Counted from the first letter of the stretch, positions 1-8,865 are shown. The stretch is DNA of 40,634 nucleotides from an uncultured Flavobacteriaceae bacterium (GCA_947497145.1 CANMFQ010000034.1:1-40634); one strand, 5' to 3'. Notes: generated from the sequence alone by a model not told the origin. Program-made: numbers and translations.

Positions 1-80
1 ATAAGTTATAATTTTGAAAATACAAAACTAAACTCCTATGCCGTTTAAGTCAAGATGGAGTTGCTCGGAGGGATACCAAT

Positions 81-190
81 AAAACACCATAAACCCAAAA
101 CAATCCCCATAGTATCGGCAAAGTAGTCAGTTCAGTCAACACTGCCATTATGTTGGTTCGTACCGACCACACGAAGAGGTCGTTATTGTA
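81..190 (+). repeat. A element, copy 1
   Basis: This is a copy of the recurrent 3'-border element. It shares the landmarks CCATAGTATCGGCAAAG, GTTCAGTCAACA and CCGACCACACGAAG with copies near 1110, 2392, 11690, 12490 and 39160. Its left part (AATAAAACACCATAAACCC) matches the longer copy at 39160. Nothing recognisable was seen in 1-80. Confidence 0.75.
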
Positions 191-232
191 ACACGTTTTT
201 TTGCACAACTATTGAGGTATAAGGTAAGTCCT

Positions 233-340
233 TTAAACATTATAGGCGGTGGCTAATTCATAACCAGAATCTGTGCATATTTCAGTATTTTCAAAATAAC
301 GACAAGCAGCGATGTCCAAATAGTTGGTATTACGAGTGTG
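233..340 (-). pseudogene. possible C-terminal gene remnant, about 35 codons
   Basis: Between two A-type repeats the minus strand is open for about 35 codons and ends in TAA at 233-235. The predicted tail includes NYLDIAACRYFE and TDSGYELATAYNV and has protein-like composition, but there is no start codon and I recognise no family. It could be the end of a gene cut by repeat insertion, or chance. Confidence is low. Confidence 0.25.
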
Positions 341-372
341 CCGACTACCTAAAGGGGTAGTTATTAGCTATA
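334..372 (+). repeat. A element, truncated copy (3' end only)
   Basis: Only the terminal part of the A element is present: GTGCCGACTACC then GGGGTAGTTATTAGC. It lies directly next to the stop codon of the minus-strand gene at 374. On the minus strand its end reads GCTAATAACTA, the inverted-repeat end motif seen at other A elements. Confidence 0.55.
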
Positions 373-373
373 G

Positions 374-895
374 TTATTTGTATAGAATACTCAAAATTCC
401 TTTTTTCATTTCTATATTAAATTCTTCACCAACATTATATTTATCAACTGTTGTGTGATTTGAGTCAAGCACATATTTTTTGCCATTTTGATCAATAGTC
501 AATTCATATTCTCCGATATATTTTCCGCTGCCTTCGCTGTCAATTTTGTTAACTATTATTCCGTTAATTTTTACAGTATCATTATCTCCTAAAGCACAAT
601 TGATGAAAATTAATACACAAGAAAAGAACCTTCTCATTATTAAAAAATAAAAAAGAGCAGAAAGGCTCGTTCCTTTTAAAAAGTCAATACTATATTGCTT
701 CCAATTTTTATCTTCTTTTTTTATATTTCGATAAATATCATATATGACTAAAATGCCATAGAAAGGAATAAATATGAAGTCCGTTAATTTTTTTGCTTTT
801 AAATCTTCATAAAAATCAAATTGTAATGGATAGAATATTATAAAAAATATCAGAATGACTATTAAAATTAATACAGAAATAAATTTCCAGTTCAT
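374..895 (-). CDS. small membrane protein of unknown function
   Basis: 173 residues; I do not recognise the family. There is an N-terminal hydrophobic segment (about 5-25), a second around 40-53 and a third around 76-100. A hydrophilic C-terminal portion (about 105-173) follows, with beta-like character and motifs such as YIGEYELTIDQNGKKY. The ATG at 895 lies just before the B-type repeat at 905, and the stop codon abuts a truncated A repeat. The gene thus fills exactly the space between two repeat borders, like the other accessory genes of this window. No operon partner is seen, and function cannot be inferred from sequence alone. Confidence 0.7.
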   Translation of the reverse strand: MNWKFISVLILIVILIFFIIFYPLQFDFYEDLKAKKLTDFIFIPFYGILVIYDIYRNIKKEDKNWKQYSIDFLKGTSLSALFYFLIMRRFFSCVLIFINCALGDNDTVKINGIIVNKIDSEGSGKYIGEYELTIDQNGKKYVLDSNHTTVDKYNVGEEFNIEMKKGILSILYK

Positions 896-904
896 TGTGT
901 TTAA

Positions 905-1212
905 TTACAGCTAATAATTGCATCTAAGCACTTAAAGTACACATATTTCTTATTTAAGAATACTAATCTAAAGGAATTTTAGTGTTTTTAAAAGTGGTTA
1001 TCGTCAGATGGTCATATTTCGGTTGTTTAGACAAGCCATGGTGAAATAGGGGTAACCTATAGGGTATTAACGAAAAACCATTTTCTGCATAATGGGAACG
1101 CTAAAAAAGCCATAAACGCAAAGTAATCTCCATAGTATGGGCAAAGCCGGTTCAATCAACACCGCCATCATGTTGGGTCGTGCCGACCACACGAAGGCTT
1201 AGTTATTGTAGT
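905..1212 (+). repeat. composite B-A border unit
   Basis: Starts with the end motif GCTAATAATTG (910-920). It then carries the B element (ACATATTTCTTATTTAAG, TACTAATCTAAAGG) to about 1000 and a variable middle. From about 1110 it carries the A element (AATCTCCATAGTATGGGC, TCAACACCGCCATCATG, GTCGTGCCGACCACACG), ending TTAGTTATTG. It separates the gene at 374 (its start side) from the dehydrogenase at 1219 (its stop side). This is the whole 323-bp gap. Confidence 0.7.
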
Positions 1213-1218
1213 GCGTTT

Positions 1219-1935
1219 TTATACTTTTTCTAACACCCAACTTGGCGCGATTTTCATTATCCAAGCAATTAATCTCCATCTTTTTGTTATATAAACTTTC
1301 TTTTTCTGTCTTAAAATTGCTGAATATATTTGATTAGAGGCTTTTTTTACAGAAGCAACCCAGAATAAGCCATCTCCTTTTGCCATTGGTGTGTCAACAA
1401 AACCAGGCTGTATATCAGTAATTTTTATGTCCAATTTTTCATTTTTTGCAATACATCTCAAGGCTTCAAGATAATTTGCTTGAAATGCTTTTGATGCACT
1501 GTAAGAAGGACTAAACCTATTCCCTCTTAATGATGCAATTGATGAGATTCCAACAAGATGTCCAAAACCTTGCTCTTTAAATTTTGAAAACACAAATTCA
1601 TATACCTTTGCTATTCCATTTACATTAGTTTCAATTACTTTATTTTCAATTTTCCAATCCAATTTTTGATTTAGTTCAGAAACTCCAGAAGAAACTATAA
1701 CTAAATCAACTTCTTTTAGTCGGCTAAAAAGTGATTCCATTTTTTCGTCAGAACTTTTAATTTCTGTTATATCGTGTTCTTGGATTAAGACACGATTTTT
1801 AGAATTTTCTTTTATTTCATTTAGTAGTTCTGTTCTACGACCAGTTATTCCTACCGTCCAATTATTTTCAAATAGTATTTCGGTTAAACCTCTTCCAATT
1901 CCAGAAGTCCCCCCGATAATAATGGCTTTTTTCAT
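1219..1935 (-). CDS. short-chain dehydrogenase/reductase (SDR)
   Basis: 238 residues, normal length for a classical SDR that uses NAD(P)H to oxidise or reduce an unidentified alcohol or carbonyl. Visible motifs are the dinucleotide-binding glycine motif GGTSGIG (8-14), N104-V-N-G in the active-site region, catalytic Ser near 131-132 (GISSIAS), and Y145-SAS-K149. PGFVDT (177-182) follows. The RR near 33-34 after the second strand suggests an NADP preference, which is inference. The hydrophobic, basic C terminus (WRLIAWIMKIAPSWVLEKV) resembles membrane-associated SDRs. The gene stands alone between repeat borders, its stop seven bases from an A element, so it looks like an accessory insertion. 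Substrate is unknown. Confidence 0.88.
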   Translation of the reverse strand: MKKAIIIGGTSGIGRGLTEILFENNWTVGITGRRTELLNEIKENSKNRVLIQEHDITEIKSSDEKMESLFSRLKEVDLVIVSSGVSELNQKLDWKIENKVIETNVNGIAKVYEFVFSKFKEQGFGHLVGISSIASLRGNRFSPSYSASKAFQANYLEALRCIAKNEKLDIKITDIQPGFVDTPMAKGDGLFWVASVKKASNQIYSAILRQKKKVYITKRWRLIAWIMKIAPSWVLEKV

Positions 1936-2159
1936 TATATTTTCAAATCTGAATCGGTTCTTTGTAAATGCACTACAATGGTCTAGTATAAGAAATCGTA
2001 GGGCAAGTGATATGCACTATCATTTCGGTTTATTACTTAGCCAAATTTACAATTTTATCGTTATCTTTTTATAACCGTTAAATTTTAAATTTGGCGGACT
2101 TTGTTAGCATGTACTGTCTGTCGGTCTAGCACTTAACCCTTATTATTTTTATACCGTGT

Positions 2160-2375
2160 GTGTGCCCAGCATGGGCATCTTTTAAACTACCTAAAAGTAG
2201 TTTATTAATCTAGAGGGTGCAAGTCCCTTATGGGCAGGGGTAACGCCTTGAACCATTAGTAAGCTGCAAGGTTGCTAACTGTGAGGTTAGGACTGAAGAT
2301 TATTTGCGATTGCATAATGGGCAAACACCGACTACAAAACTCGGTACTGATGAACACTTTTTTGCGCTGTTTTAC
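2160..2375 (+). mobile_element. group II intron 5' fragment (domain I)
   Basis: Begins with the intron 5' consensus GTGTG and the first stem GTGTGCCCAGCATGGGCA. The domain I hallmarks follow: GGGTGCAAGTCCCT, CCTTGAACCATTAGTAAGC, TGCAAGGTTGC, TGAGGTTAGGACTGAAG and a GACTACAAAACTCGGTACTG block. There is no reverse transcriptase and no domain V downstream, so it is a truncated relic running directly into an A repeat. A second, about 90% similar copy is at 38943. The preceding 1936-2155 holds no gene or clear signal. Confidence 0.75.
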
Positions 2376-2391
2376 GCAATACAATACAAAA

Positions 2392-2490
2392 ACAAAGCAA
2401 TATCCATAGTATCGGCAAAGCCGCCGGTTCAGTCAACACCGCCATCATGTTGGGTAGTGACAACTGCATGGAGGGGGTAGTTATTGCACC
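2392..2490 (+). repeat. A element, copy 3
   Basis: Continues directly from the group II intron fragment: AAAGCAATATCCATAGTATC, GCCGGTTCAGTCAACACC, CATCATGTTGGGTAGTGAC, then GGGGGTAGTTATTG. It ends six bases before the stop of the minus-strand gene at 2497. This is one of two places where A is fused to intron domain I sequence. Confidence 0.75.
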
Positions 2491-2496
2491 TATTTT

Positions 2497-3153
2497 TTAC
2501 ATTTCTAATCGCTTCAGTTCTTTGTAATTGCGGTTTAGTCTTTTTAAGAGAAAACCATATATTAATTGGTAAAACACCCAAATAAAACCTAGTGTTACTG
2601 CCAATGCCAATACGGTAAATAGTGCCACAACCAACCAAATTTTAAGTTCAGAACCGTCTTCACTTAGTTTATTCAGTAATGTGGTCATTCGTTCATCTTT
2701 TGTAAAAGCAATGAAAATAGTATATACAGTGACTAAAAACATGACTACTAGATTATAAATCACATAATATTTTACAATCTTTCTGGTTTTTAAGATGCTT
2801 TCCATTAGTGTTTTAACGTTGTCTGCCACAGATATTCCTTTGTATGCTTTGTACAATAAATATATAAATACCAGTATCACGCTGTAGGTGATTATTGAAC
2901 TTACAATTAGAAAAACATTTGAGTACCCAATATCAAGTTCATTGAGTTTAGTTTGATACTCATCGAGATAAAAGGGAGTTAGATTTACAAAAATCCAAAA
3001 GGCAAGCTCAATAATACTGATATAAAAAATCCATTTTACGATTGAAGAAGATTTCTTCCAAATCATGGTGTAGATATCGTTGTATGACAGTTTAGGAAGG
3101 TGTTCTTCTTTCTTCTGCCAATCTTTTTTTAGTAACTCTAGTTCGTCCATCAT
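2497..3153 (-). CDS. membrane protein paired with ECF sigma factor (possible anti-sigma)
   Basis: 218 residues with four predicted transmembrane segments (about 38-60, 78-101, 127-148, 173-197). They follow a charged cytoplasmic N terminus that starts MMDELELLKKDWQKKEEHLP. The start is only four bases after the stop of the ECF sigma factor, with AGGA upstream of the ATG, so the two are almost certainly cotranscribed. The position suggests a membrane-bound regulator or anti-sigma partner, but I see no zinc-finger anti-sigma motif; this is inferred from context. The second Met (3150) could equally be the start. An A-type repeat lies immediately beyond its stop, although the gene itself looks like ordinary chromosome. 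Confidence 0.75.
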   Translation of the reverse strand: MMDELELLKKDWQKKEEHLPKLSYNDIYTMIWKKSSSIVKWIFYISIIELAFWIFVNLTPFYLDEYQTKLNELDIGYSNVFLIVSSIITYSVILVFIYLLYKAYKGISVADNVKTLMESILKTRKIVKYYVIYNLVVMFLVTVYTIFIAFTKDERMTTLLNKLSEDGSELKIWLVVALFTVLALAVTLGFIWVFYQLIYGFLLKRLNRNYKELKRLEM

Positions 3154-3157
3154 AATC

Positions 3158-3652
3158 CTAAGGATTTAATATGGTTCTTAATTTATTTTTGATACGGTTC
3201 ATCTTTACACGAGCATTTACTTCTGATATCCCCAAGGTTTCAGATATTTCGCTATAATCTTTATCCTCTAAATACAAAAAAACCAATGCTTTATCAATGT
3301 CACCTAGCTGCTTTACCGCTTTGTACATTAATTTAAGCTGTTGCTCTTGGGTTTCATCGTATTCTTCGGCTTTGATTTTGAAAATCACCGATTCATAATC
3401 TTGCGTTTTAACCCTTCTTTTTGATTTTCGATACAAGGTGATAGCTGTATTTAAAGCAACACGGTACATCCAAGTACTGAATTTACTGTCACCCCTAAAT
3501 TTTGGATACGCTTTCCATAATTGTATCGTAATTTCTTGAAACAAATCGTTGTGTGAATCTCTATCATTGGTATACAATGTACAAACCTTATGCACAATAT
3601 TTTGATTGCGCTCTAGTTCTGTTACAAATTGATGTTCCAGTTCTTTATTCAC
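3158..3652 (-). CDS. ECF-family RNA polymerase sigma factor
   Basis: 164 residues. Region 2 (about 25-85) includes DLFQEITIQLWKAYPKFRG and FSTWMYRVALNTAI, the -10 recognition and melting helices. Region 4 (about 105-160) includes LEDKDYSEISETLGISE and VKMNRIKNKLR, a helix-turn-helix for -35 binding. No region 3 is present, as expected for the ECF group. It directs transcription of a small regulon in response to a signal presumably sensed by the cotranscribed membrane protein downstream. The specific regulon is unknown. A strong terminator for the gene behind it lies upstream, so this pair probably has its own promoter. Confidence 0.93.
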   Translation of the reverse strand: MNKELEHQFVTELERNQNIVHKVCTLYTNDRDSHNDLFQEITIQLWKAYPKFRGDSKFSTWMYRVALNTAITLYRKSKRRVKTQDYESVIFKIKAEEYDETQEQQLKLMYKAVKQLGDIDKALVFLYLEDKDYSEISETLGISEVNARVKMNRIKNKLRTILNP

Positions 3653-3713
3653 GTATTTAGGTTGTTGGTTTAATCATTAGTAGTGTCTTTTTCTGTTTTG
3701 TTACAGTGTGAAG

Positions 3714-3750
3714 CAAAAAAATATAAAAGCCGCTGTACAGCGACTTTTAT
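3714..3750 (-). terminator. rho-independent terminator of the M20 amidohydrolase gene
   Basis: A 28-bp palindrome at 3723-3750 with arms ATAAAAGTCGCTGT / ACAGCGGCTTTTAT on the minus strand has a single G-T mismatch. It is followed on that strand by a T-rich run (3715-3722). It sits about 120 bases beyond the stop of the gene at 3870 and 60 bases before the sigma factor start. Confidence 0.8.
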
Positions 3751-3869
3751 AACGGCTATGAGTTTTACTTTTTTTGTGTTGTAGGAGCGTATATGATGTT
3801 GATAAATTATGCCTTATACCAAAACAAGAAATAAACCTAGGGTTGCTATACGGCAAATGCTAAATTGCT

Positions 3870-5297
3870 TTAGTTACGATAGTCTAAAGCGGGGGCTCTA
3901 TCTCCTAAAAGTGGAATATATTTAAAATCAGGGCCACGGCGCTCTAGCCATTCTTCTTTAGCTTTGGTTACCAAATCTTTGTTTTTAAACAAGTCTATTG
4001 CTGTAAGTGTGAGTGTTTTTGCTGCGACCATCATCCCTTTTTTTCCTATTGACGTTCCACCAGCGGCAACGGCTTGCCAGCTATGAGCAGGGGTGCCGGG
4101 TACCCATGTGGCAGCGCCCATACCTACAGTAGGTACGGCAAAACTAACATCGCCTACATCTGTAGAACCAAAGGCTTTGGCTTCTGTTTTATACGGTTGT
4201 ACGTTTTTGGCCGTATTTAAATCGGCTTTTTTATAGCCTAAAGAAACGGCAATTTTATCAGCAAATGCTTTTTCTTCAGCGGTGTACTCAATGCCTCCTA
4301 TTTTTGATAAATTGTCATGCATTACCTTTTGTAGGGTTAAATTGGGAAGTAATTCATGGGTGCCGCCAATCATCTCATAATCCATGGTAGTCCCTGTGCC
4401 TAAGGCAGCACCTTCAGCAGCTTTCACCATACGGTCAAAAAGGTCAATAACTACGTCTCTTGTATTATGACGAGCATAGTAATAGACTTCGGCAAAATCT
4501 GGCACCACATTGGGTGCTTTTCCACCATCAGTAATTACATAATGAATTCTAGCTTTTTCGGGCATGTGTTCGCGCATCATATTAATCATCACATTCATAG
4601 CTTCCACACCATCTAAGGCCGACCTTCCTTTTTCGGGTGATGCTGCTGCATGTGCTGAAACACCATAAAAGCGAAATTTAGCAGATTTATTAGCCAAAGC
4701 TGCCCCAGCACTGGCTGCGTTTTGTGATGATGGGTGCCAATGCAAGGCAACATCAACATCATTAAAAAGCCCTGCACGAACCATATATACTTTTCCTGAG
4801 CCACCTTCTTCTGCTGGTGTACCATAAAAACGAATAGTACCTTTGGTATTATTGGCAGTCATCCAGTCTTTTACAGCAATGGCTGCTGCTGTTGATGCGG
4901 TGCCAAATAAATGGTGTCCGCAAGCATGACCAGCAGCTTTTCCGGCAGATTTTTTCTCAGCCACCGCTTGTTGCGAAAGTCCCGGTAAGGCGTCATACTC
5001 ACCCATAATAGCAATAATAGGTGTGCCCGAACCAAACTCTGCAATAAAAGCAGTGGGGATACCAGCAACTCCTTTTTTAATGCTAAAACCTGCATCTCCT
5101 AATGTTTTTTGTAATAATGCGGAGCTTTTTTCTTCTTGGTAGCCCATTTCAGCTAAATTCCAAATTTCTTGCGCAATAGCACTATAAGTCTCTGTTTGGC
5201 TGTCTAGTTTTTTAAGTACGTCTGCCGTCTTTTTTTGGGCATTCGCAATAAAAAGCGAACACAATGTAAGGCTTAAAAAGGCAATCTGTTTTTTCAT
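3870..5297 (-). CDS. M20 family amidohydrolase, secreted (AbgB-like)
   Basis: About 475 residues from the ATG at 5297; an in-frame TTG six bases upstream is less likely. A signal peptide (MKKQIAFLSLTLCSLFIANAQ) predicts export. Metal-binding and catalytic motifs of the M20D group are present: GEYDALPG (about 99-106), GHACGHHLFG (about 123-132) and PAEEGG (about 162-167). The later GVSAHAAASPEKGRSALDG segment is the dimerisation-domain histidine region. The family hydrolyses amide bonds of N-acyl amino acids or aminobenzoyl-glutamate; the substrate here is not evident. The gene is monocistronic, with a terminator downstream. Length is typical for the AbgB-like branch, which is longer than ordinary carboxypeptidases. 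Confidence 0.9.
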   Translation of the reverse strand: MKKQIAFLSLTLCSLFIANAQKKTADVLKKLDSQTETYSAIAQEIWNLAEMGYQEEKSSALLQKTLGDAGFSIKKGVAGIPTAFIAEFGSGTPIIAIMGEYDALPGLSQQAVAEKKSAGKAAGHACGHHLFGTASTAAAIAVKDWMTANNTKGTIRFYGTPAEEGGSGKVYMVRAGLFNDVDVALHWHPSSQNAASAGAALANKSAKFRFYGVSAHAAASPEKGRSALDGVEAMNVMINMMREHMPEKARIHYVITDGGKAPNVVPDFAEVYYYARHNTRDVVIDLFDRMVKAAEGAALGTGTTMDYEMIGGTHELLPNLTLQKVMHDNLSKIGGIEYTAEEKAFADKIAVSLGYKKADLNTAKNVQPYKTEAKAFGSTDVGDVSFAVPTVGMGAATWVPGTPAHSWQAVAAGGTSIGKKGMMVAAKTLTLTAIDLFKNKDLVTKAKEEWLERRGPDFKYIPLLGDRAPALDYRN

Positions 5298-5487
5298 GGT
5301 CAATGGTTTTATCGAGGTTCGTATACTGTAATGTTGTTTTTATGTGAATTGCTGTACCACAGAAAAAAATAAGGATAAGAAACAAACCAATTTAGTTATT
5401 AACCAAAACGATGTGTACACCAATTTTCTTCAAAACGCAATACAGTTTTTAAATATAGAAAAATTACACGGTATACTATGTTTCCTG

Positions 5488-7182
5488 CTACATCAATTTA
5501 TAAATACAAGCTTGGTAGGGCTTTAGTTCAAAAATGTTGTCAGTTTTAATACTTGGTGCATCGTCATTTGAAATAATCAATTTGGCTTTTTCAAACGACT
5601 GTTCGGTAAGTGTAAAGCTGGTATTTTTAGTAGAAAAACTCAATAATACTAAAAAAACGGTATCATCAAGCGTTCTTGTGTATGCATATACTGCTTCATT
5701 GTCTTTTTGCAGCAAAGTATAGGTACCATAAATAAGTGCCAGATTGTTTTTACGAACCTGAACCATATTTCTAAAATAGTTTAAAACAGAATCTTTATTG
5801 GAGTCTTGTTCAGCTACATTAACCCCGTGCTTGAAATTGGCGTTTACTTTAAGCCACGGTTGTGCCGTTGTAAAACCTGCATTTTTGGAGTTATCCCATT
5901 GCATTGGTGTACGGGCATTATCTCTACTAGCATCTTTTTCGTTTTCAAGAAACGCTTTTAAATCTCCACCATTTGCTTCAATAGTTTTGTAGCGGTTTAT
6001 GGTATTAATGTCACGATAATCACTAATAGTGTCAAATTTGATATTGGTCATCCCAATTTCTTCACCGTAGTAAAAATAAGGGGTACCGCGCATCGATAAC
6101 AAGAAAGTTTGTAACATGGTAGCCGAACTATACCAATGTGTTCGTGAATCATTTCCCCATCTACTTACGCTTCTAGGGAAATCATGATTGTTTAAGTACA
6201 TGCTACCCCATCCTTTTTCTGCAAAAACGGCATCCCAATCAGAGTGTATTTTTTTAAATTCAGAAAGTTTCCATTTCTCTTTTGCCATTAAGAATGTTTC
6301 TCCTTCTTCTCTGTCAAGCGCCATTAAATCAAAATGAAAAAACATGTCAAGTTCTTTGCGGTCGGCATCAACAAAATTTAAAGCCTGGTCTATAGTGACA
6401 CCGGGAGCTTCACCAACGGTCATCACATCATAGTTTTGTAGTACCGATTCGTTCATTTCTTGCAAATAATCATGCAATTTTGGACCATTGGCATAAAAGG
6501 GAATAAATTCACCATTGTAGGAGGCAGGTAACTCAGGAAAATTGGTGTCTTTTGAAATAAAAGAAATAACATCCATTCTAAAACCATCAACACCTTTTTC
6601 AAACCAGAATTTCATCAAATCATAAACTTCTTGTCGTACTTTTTTGTTCTCCCATTTTAGGTCAGGTTGCTTTACTGAAAAACAATGTAGGTAGTAAGCA
6701 TCAGTTTGTTCATCGTATTTCCAAGCATTGCTTTCTACATCAAAAAAGCTCCATCGTTTAGGGGGCGTGCCTTTTTCTGCTGGCCACCAATGGTAATAAT
6801 CACGGTAGGGGTTGTCTCTTGATTTTCGCGATTCTTTAAACCACTCATGCTCATCACTACTGTGATTTACTACTAAGTCCATCACTAATTTTAACCCTCT
6901 TTCCTTCATTTTTTGCAAGAGCTCATCAAAATCGGCCATAGAGCCAAACTCAGCCATAATATTGCGGTAATCACTAATATCATAACCATTATCGTCATTG
7001 GGCGATTCATAAATAGGGTTTAGCCAAATAATATCAACACCCAAATTTTTAATATAATCTAGGCGCTTTATAATACCTTGTATATCGCCAATACCATTGC
7101 CCGTAGTATCTTGAAAACTTCGGGGATATATTTGATAAACAATGCCTTCTTTCCACCATTGTCGGTTAAGTTCGTTTTTCAT
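5488..7182 (-). CDS. GH13 alpha-glucosidase (oligo-1,6-glucosidase type)
   Basis: About 564 residues when started at the ATG at 7182 (MKNELNRQWWKEGIVYQIYP); the frame is open upstream, but that stretch is poorly conserved in character. The (beta/alpha)8 amylase fold is shown by MDLVVNH (about 101-107), the nucleophile in DGFRMDVI (Asp about 204), the acid/base in VGEAPG (Glu about 258) and NNHD (about 331-334). QPDLKW (about 172-177) is region V of the oligo-1,6-glucosidase subgroup. It releases glucose from the non-reducing ends of maltose- or isomaltose-type oligosaccharides. No signal peptide is visible, so it is probably cytoplasmic. A 15-bp palindrome lies 142 bp upstream. No transporter or regulator genes of a maltose locus are adjacent. 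Confidence 0.93.
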   Translation of the reverse strand: MKNELNRQWWKEGIVYQIYPRSFQDTTGNGIGDIQGIIKRLDYIKNLGVDIIWLNPIYESPNDDNGYDISDYRNIMAEFGSMADFDELLQKMKERGLKLVMDLVVNHSSDEHEWFKESRKSRDNPYRDYYHWWPAEKGTPPKRWSFFDVESNAWKYDEQTDAYYLHCFSVKQPDLKWENKKVRQEVYDLMKFWFEKGVDGFRMDVISFISKDTNFPELPASYNGEFIPFYANGPKLHDYLQEMNESVLQNYDVMTVGEAPGVTIDQALNFVDADRKELDMFFHFDLMALDREEGETFLMAKEKWKLSEFKKIHSDWDAVFAEKGWGSMYLNNHDFPRSVSRWGNDSRTHWYSSATMLQTFLLSMRGTPYFYYGEEIGMTNIKFDTISDYRDINTINRYKTIEANGGDLKAFLENEKDASRDNARTPMQWDNSKNAGFTTAQPWLKVNANFKHGVNVAEQDSNKDSVLNYFRNMVQVRKNNLALIYGTYTLLQKDNEAVYAYTRTLDDTVFLVLLSFSTKNTSFTLTEQSFEKAKLIISNDDAPSIKTDNIFELKPYQACIYKLM

Positions 7183-7323
7183 AGTATCGTTTTGGTTTTT
7201 TTTTATGTGTTGAAGGTTTTTTTGCACAATTAGGCGTACGTTATTTTAGCCATTAGCACCAATTTAGGTGTTATTCATTACGCTACCTAAATACAATTAT
7301 CACCCTCTTGTTTTTTTTGAGAC

Positions 7324-7338
7324 CTGATACAGTATCAG
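7324..7338. promoter_or_regulatory. 15-bp perfect palindrome upstream of the alpha-glucosidase gene
   Basis: CTGATAC-A-GTATCAG is a perfect inverted repeat about 140 bases upstream of the glucosidase ATG, in an otherwise featureless AT-rich 370-bp gap (7183-7552). It could be a binding site for a dimeric regulator of the glucosidase gene. No assigned regulator is known from this window. Confidence 0.35.
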
Positions 7339-7552
7339 CCACTAAATATAGCCCATAATTTGATAAAATTTATTGATAGGGTATTTAAAAAAATATACGC
7401 TAACGATTGCGTTTGATAAGTTTTTGCCTATTGCTATGATACAGTGGTGTTTGTCGATTTTTATTTAAAAAAAATGTAGCTAGCTTTCATTGCTGATAGA
7501 TAACATAGTTGTTTTTGTTTTGTGATTAGTGCAATGTAACCAGCGATAGTAG

Positions 7553-8449
7553 TTATTTACGAGGATGAAAATCATTTATAATTTTTGTTAAGTGCGAACG
7601 GTCGAGATGCACATACACCTCGGTAGTGGTAATGCTTTCATGCCCAAGCATTTGTTGAATAGCACGAAGGTCGGCACCATTTTCTAGTAAATGAGTGGCA
7701 AAAGAATGACGAAAGGTATGTGGACTAATGGTTTTGTTAAGGCCTATTTTTTCGGACAATTGTCTTACAATAGTAAAAACCATCGCTCGTGTTAACTGCC
7801 TTCCTCGTCGATTTAAAAACAAAATATCATCAAATCCTTTTTGAATGTTTTGATGCACTCTAATTTCGTTTCTGTAAATATTAATGTACTTTTTATTGAT
7901 GTGACTAATGGGAACAAAACGCTGTTTGTCACCTTTACCAGTAACTTTTATGAAATCTTCTTCAAAGTAAAGGTCTGATATTTTTAGCCCAATAAGCTCA
8001 GAAACTCGTAGGCCACAACCATAAAGTGTTTCGAGCATAGCGCGATTGCGTTCCCCTTCGTTTTTTGATAAATCAATAGCTTGTATAAGGGCATTAATTT
8101 CATCTTCTGACAGAGTATCAGGCAGCTTACGACCAATTTTTGGTGATTCTATCAAATCCATGGGGTTGTCTTGGCGGTAATCTTCAAAAACAAGGTAGTT
8201 GAAAAAACTTTTGAGACCTGAAATAATACGTGCCTGCGACCTCGGATTTACCACTTTTGCCAATTCATAAATAAACTGTTGTACGGTTTCTTTGTGAATT
8301 TGTATGGGGCTTTGCGTTACTGCGTTTGTATGTAAGAAAAGGATTAATTTTTCAACATCTCTGGTATAATTTTCGACCGAATTTTCAGCTAAACCTCGTT
8401 CTATTTTAAGGTAATGTTGATACTCTTTTTGCGCTTGTCTCCAATTCAT
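7553..8449 (-). CDS. xerD: site-specific tyrosine recombinase XerD
   Basis: 298 residues, standard for XerC/XerD, which resolve chromosome dimers at dif during division. There is an N-terminal SAM-like core-binding domain (about 1-90: YLKIERGLAENSVENYTRDV) and a catalytic domain (about 110-298). The full set of active residues is visible: Arg148 (GCGLRVSEL), Lys172 (GKGDK), His244 and Arg247 (HTFRHSF), His270 (LGHESI) and nucleophile Tyr279 (TEVYVHL). There is no insertion of the type found in integron integrases. It lies near aroQ, divergently, which to my knowledge is common in Bacteroidota. XerC versus XerD cannot be strictly settled without phylogeny. Confidence 0.93.
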   Translation of the reverse strand: MNWRQAQKEYQHYLKIERGLAENSVENYTRDVEKLILFLHTNAVTQSPIQIHKETVQQFIYELAKVVNPRSQARIISGLKSFFNYLVFEDYRQDNPMDLIESPKIGRKLPDTLSEDEINALIQAIDLSKNEGERNRAMLETLYGCGLRVSELIGLKISDLYFEEDFIKVTGKGDKQRFVPISHINKKYINIYRNEIRVHQNIQKGFDDILFLNRRGRQLTRAMVFTIVRQLSEKIGLNKTISPHTFRHSFATHLLENGADLRAIQQMLGHESITTTEVYVHLDRSHLTKIINDFHPRK

Positions 8450-8828
8450 TTTTCAAACCCGTCTTAAACATTTAAGCTATGTGTTACTCTACAATTGTCT
8501 TCTATCTAGTGATGAAATACCAGTGTGTTGAAAGCATCAGGACTTTTGTACGCCCTTGATTGAAAAAAACAGCACAATCTTCAGTAGTAACCCGTGATAC
8601 ACTATCGCCACAATTTGTGGTAAGCTATATTTTACCGCAAAAAAATGGCCATTAATTGAGGTTAAAGATACATAATACTGTAAAGGCGAAAAAATGTATG
8701 AGTTAGCGTTAACATCATTTACAGCATGTATTTGTAATAGTGCTGTAAACAACAATGATCAATTACGAAGGATGATTTTGAAGTTTAAAGATACAGCAAC
8801 TTTGTGTTTAACTACGCTTAAAGTTTTT
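8450..8828. other. non-coding gap between xerD and an outer-membrane gene
   Basis: About 415 bases separate the divergent genes. There are only short open frames with no protein character, and no RNA gene or repeat was recognised. Promoters for both genes should lie here. Confidence 0.5.
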
Positions 8829-8836
8829 TATCTTTG
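8829..8836 (+). promoter_or_regulatory. Bacteroidota -7 box (TATCTTTG)
   Basis: TATCTTTG matches the TAnnTTTG consensus and lies 30 bases before the ATG at 8866. A TTTG at 8801-8804 could serve as the -33 element, though the 24-base spacing is slightly long. Confidence 0.5.
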
Positions 8837-8865
8837 AACTAGAATTCAACCAAAAATAACTCAAT

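Noticed and set aside
1110-1210. tRNA-like TTCAATC string in the A elements
   Set aside because: No acceptor, D or anticodon arms can be drawn around it; it is part of the A repeat core only.
5534-5992. Plus-strand open frames within the alpha-glucosidase gene
   Set aside because: They lie antisense to a strongly conserved GH13 coding region and show no protein features.
7553-8449. Tyrosine recombinase as the integrase of the cassette system
   Set aside because: It is a standard 298-residue XerD with ordinary active-site spacing and no IntI-type insertion, near aroQ as is usual for the chromosomal gene. It might act in trans on the borders, but the sequence gives no evidence for it.
8537-8755. 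72-codon minus-strand open frame upstream of the outer-membrane gene
   Set aside because: No start context, no family resemblance, and composition typical of translated AT-rich non-coding DNA.
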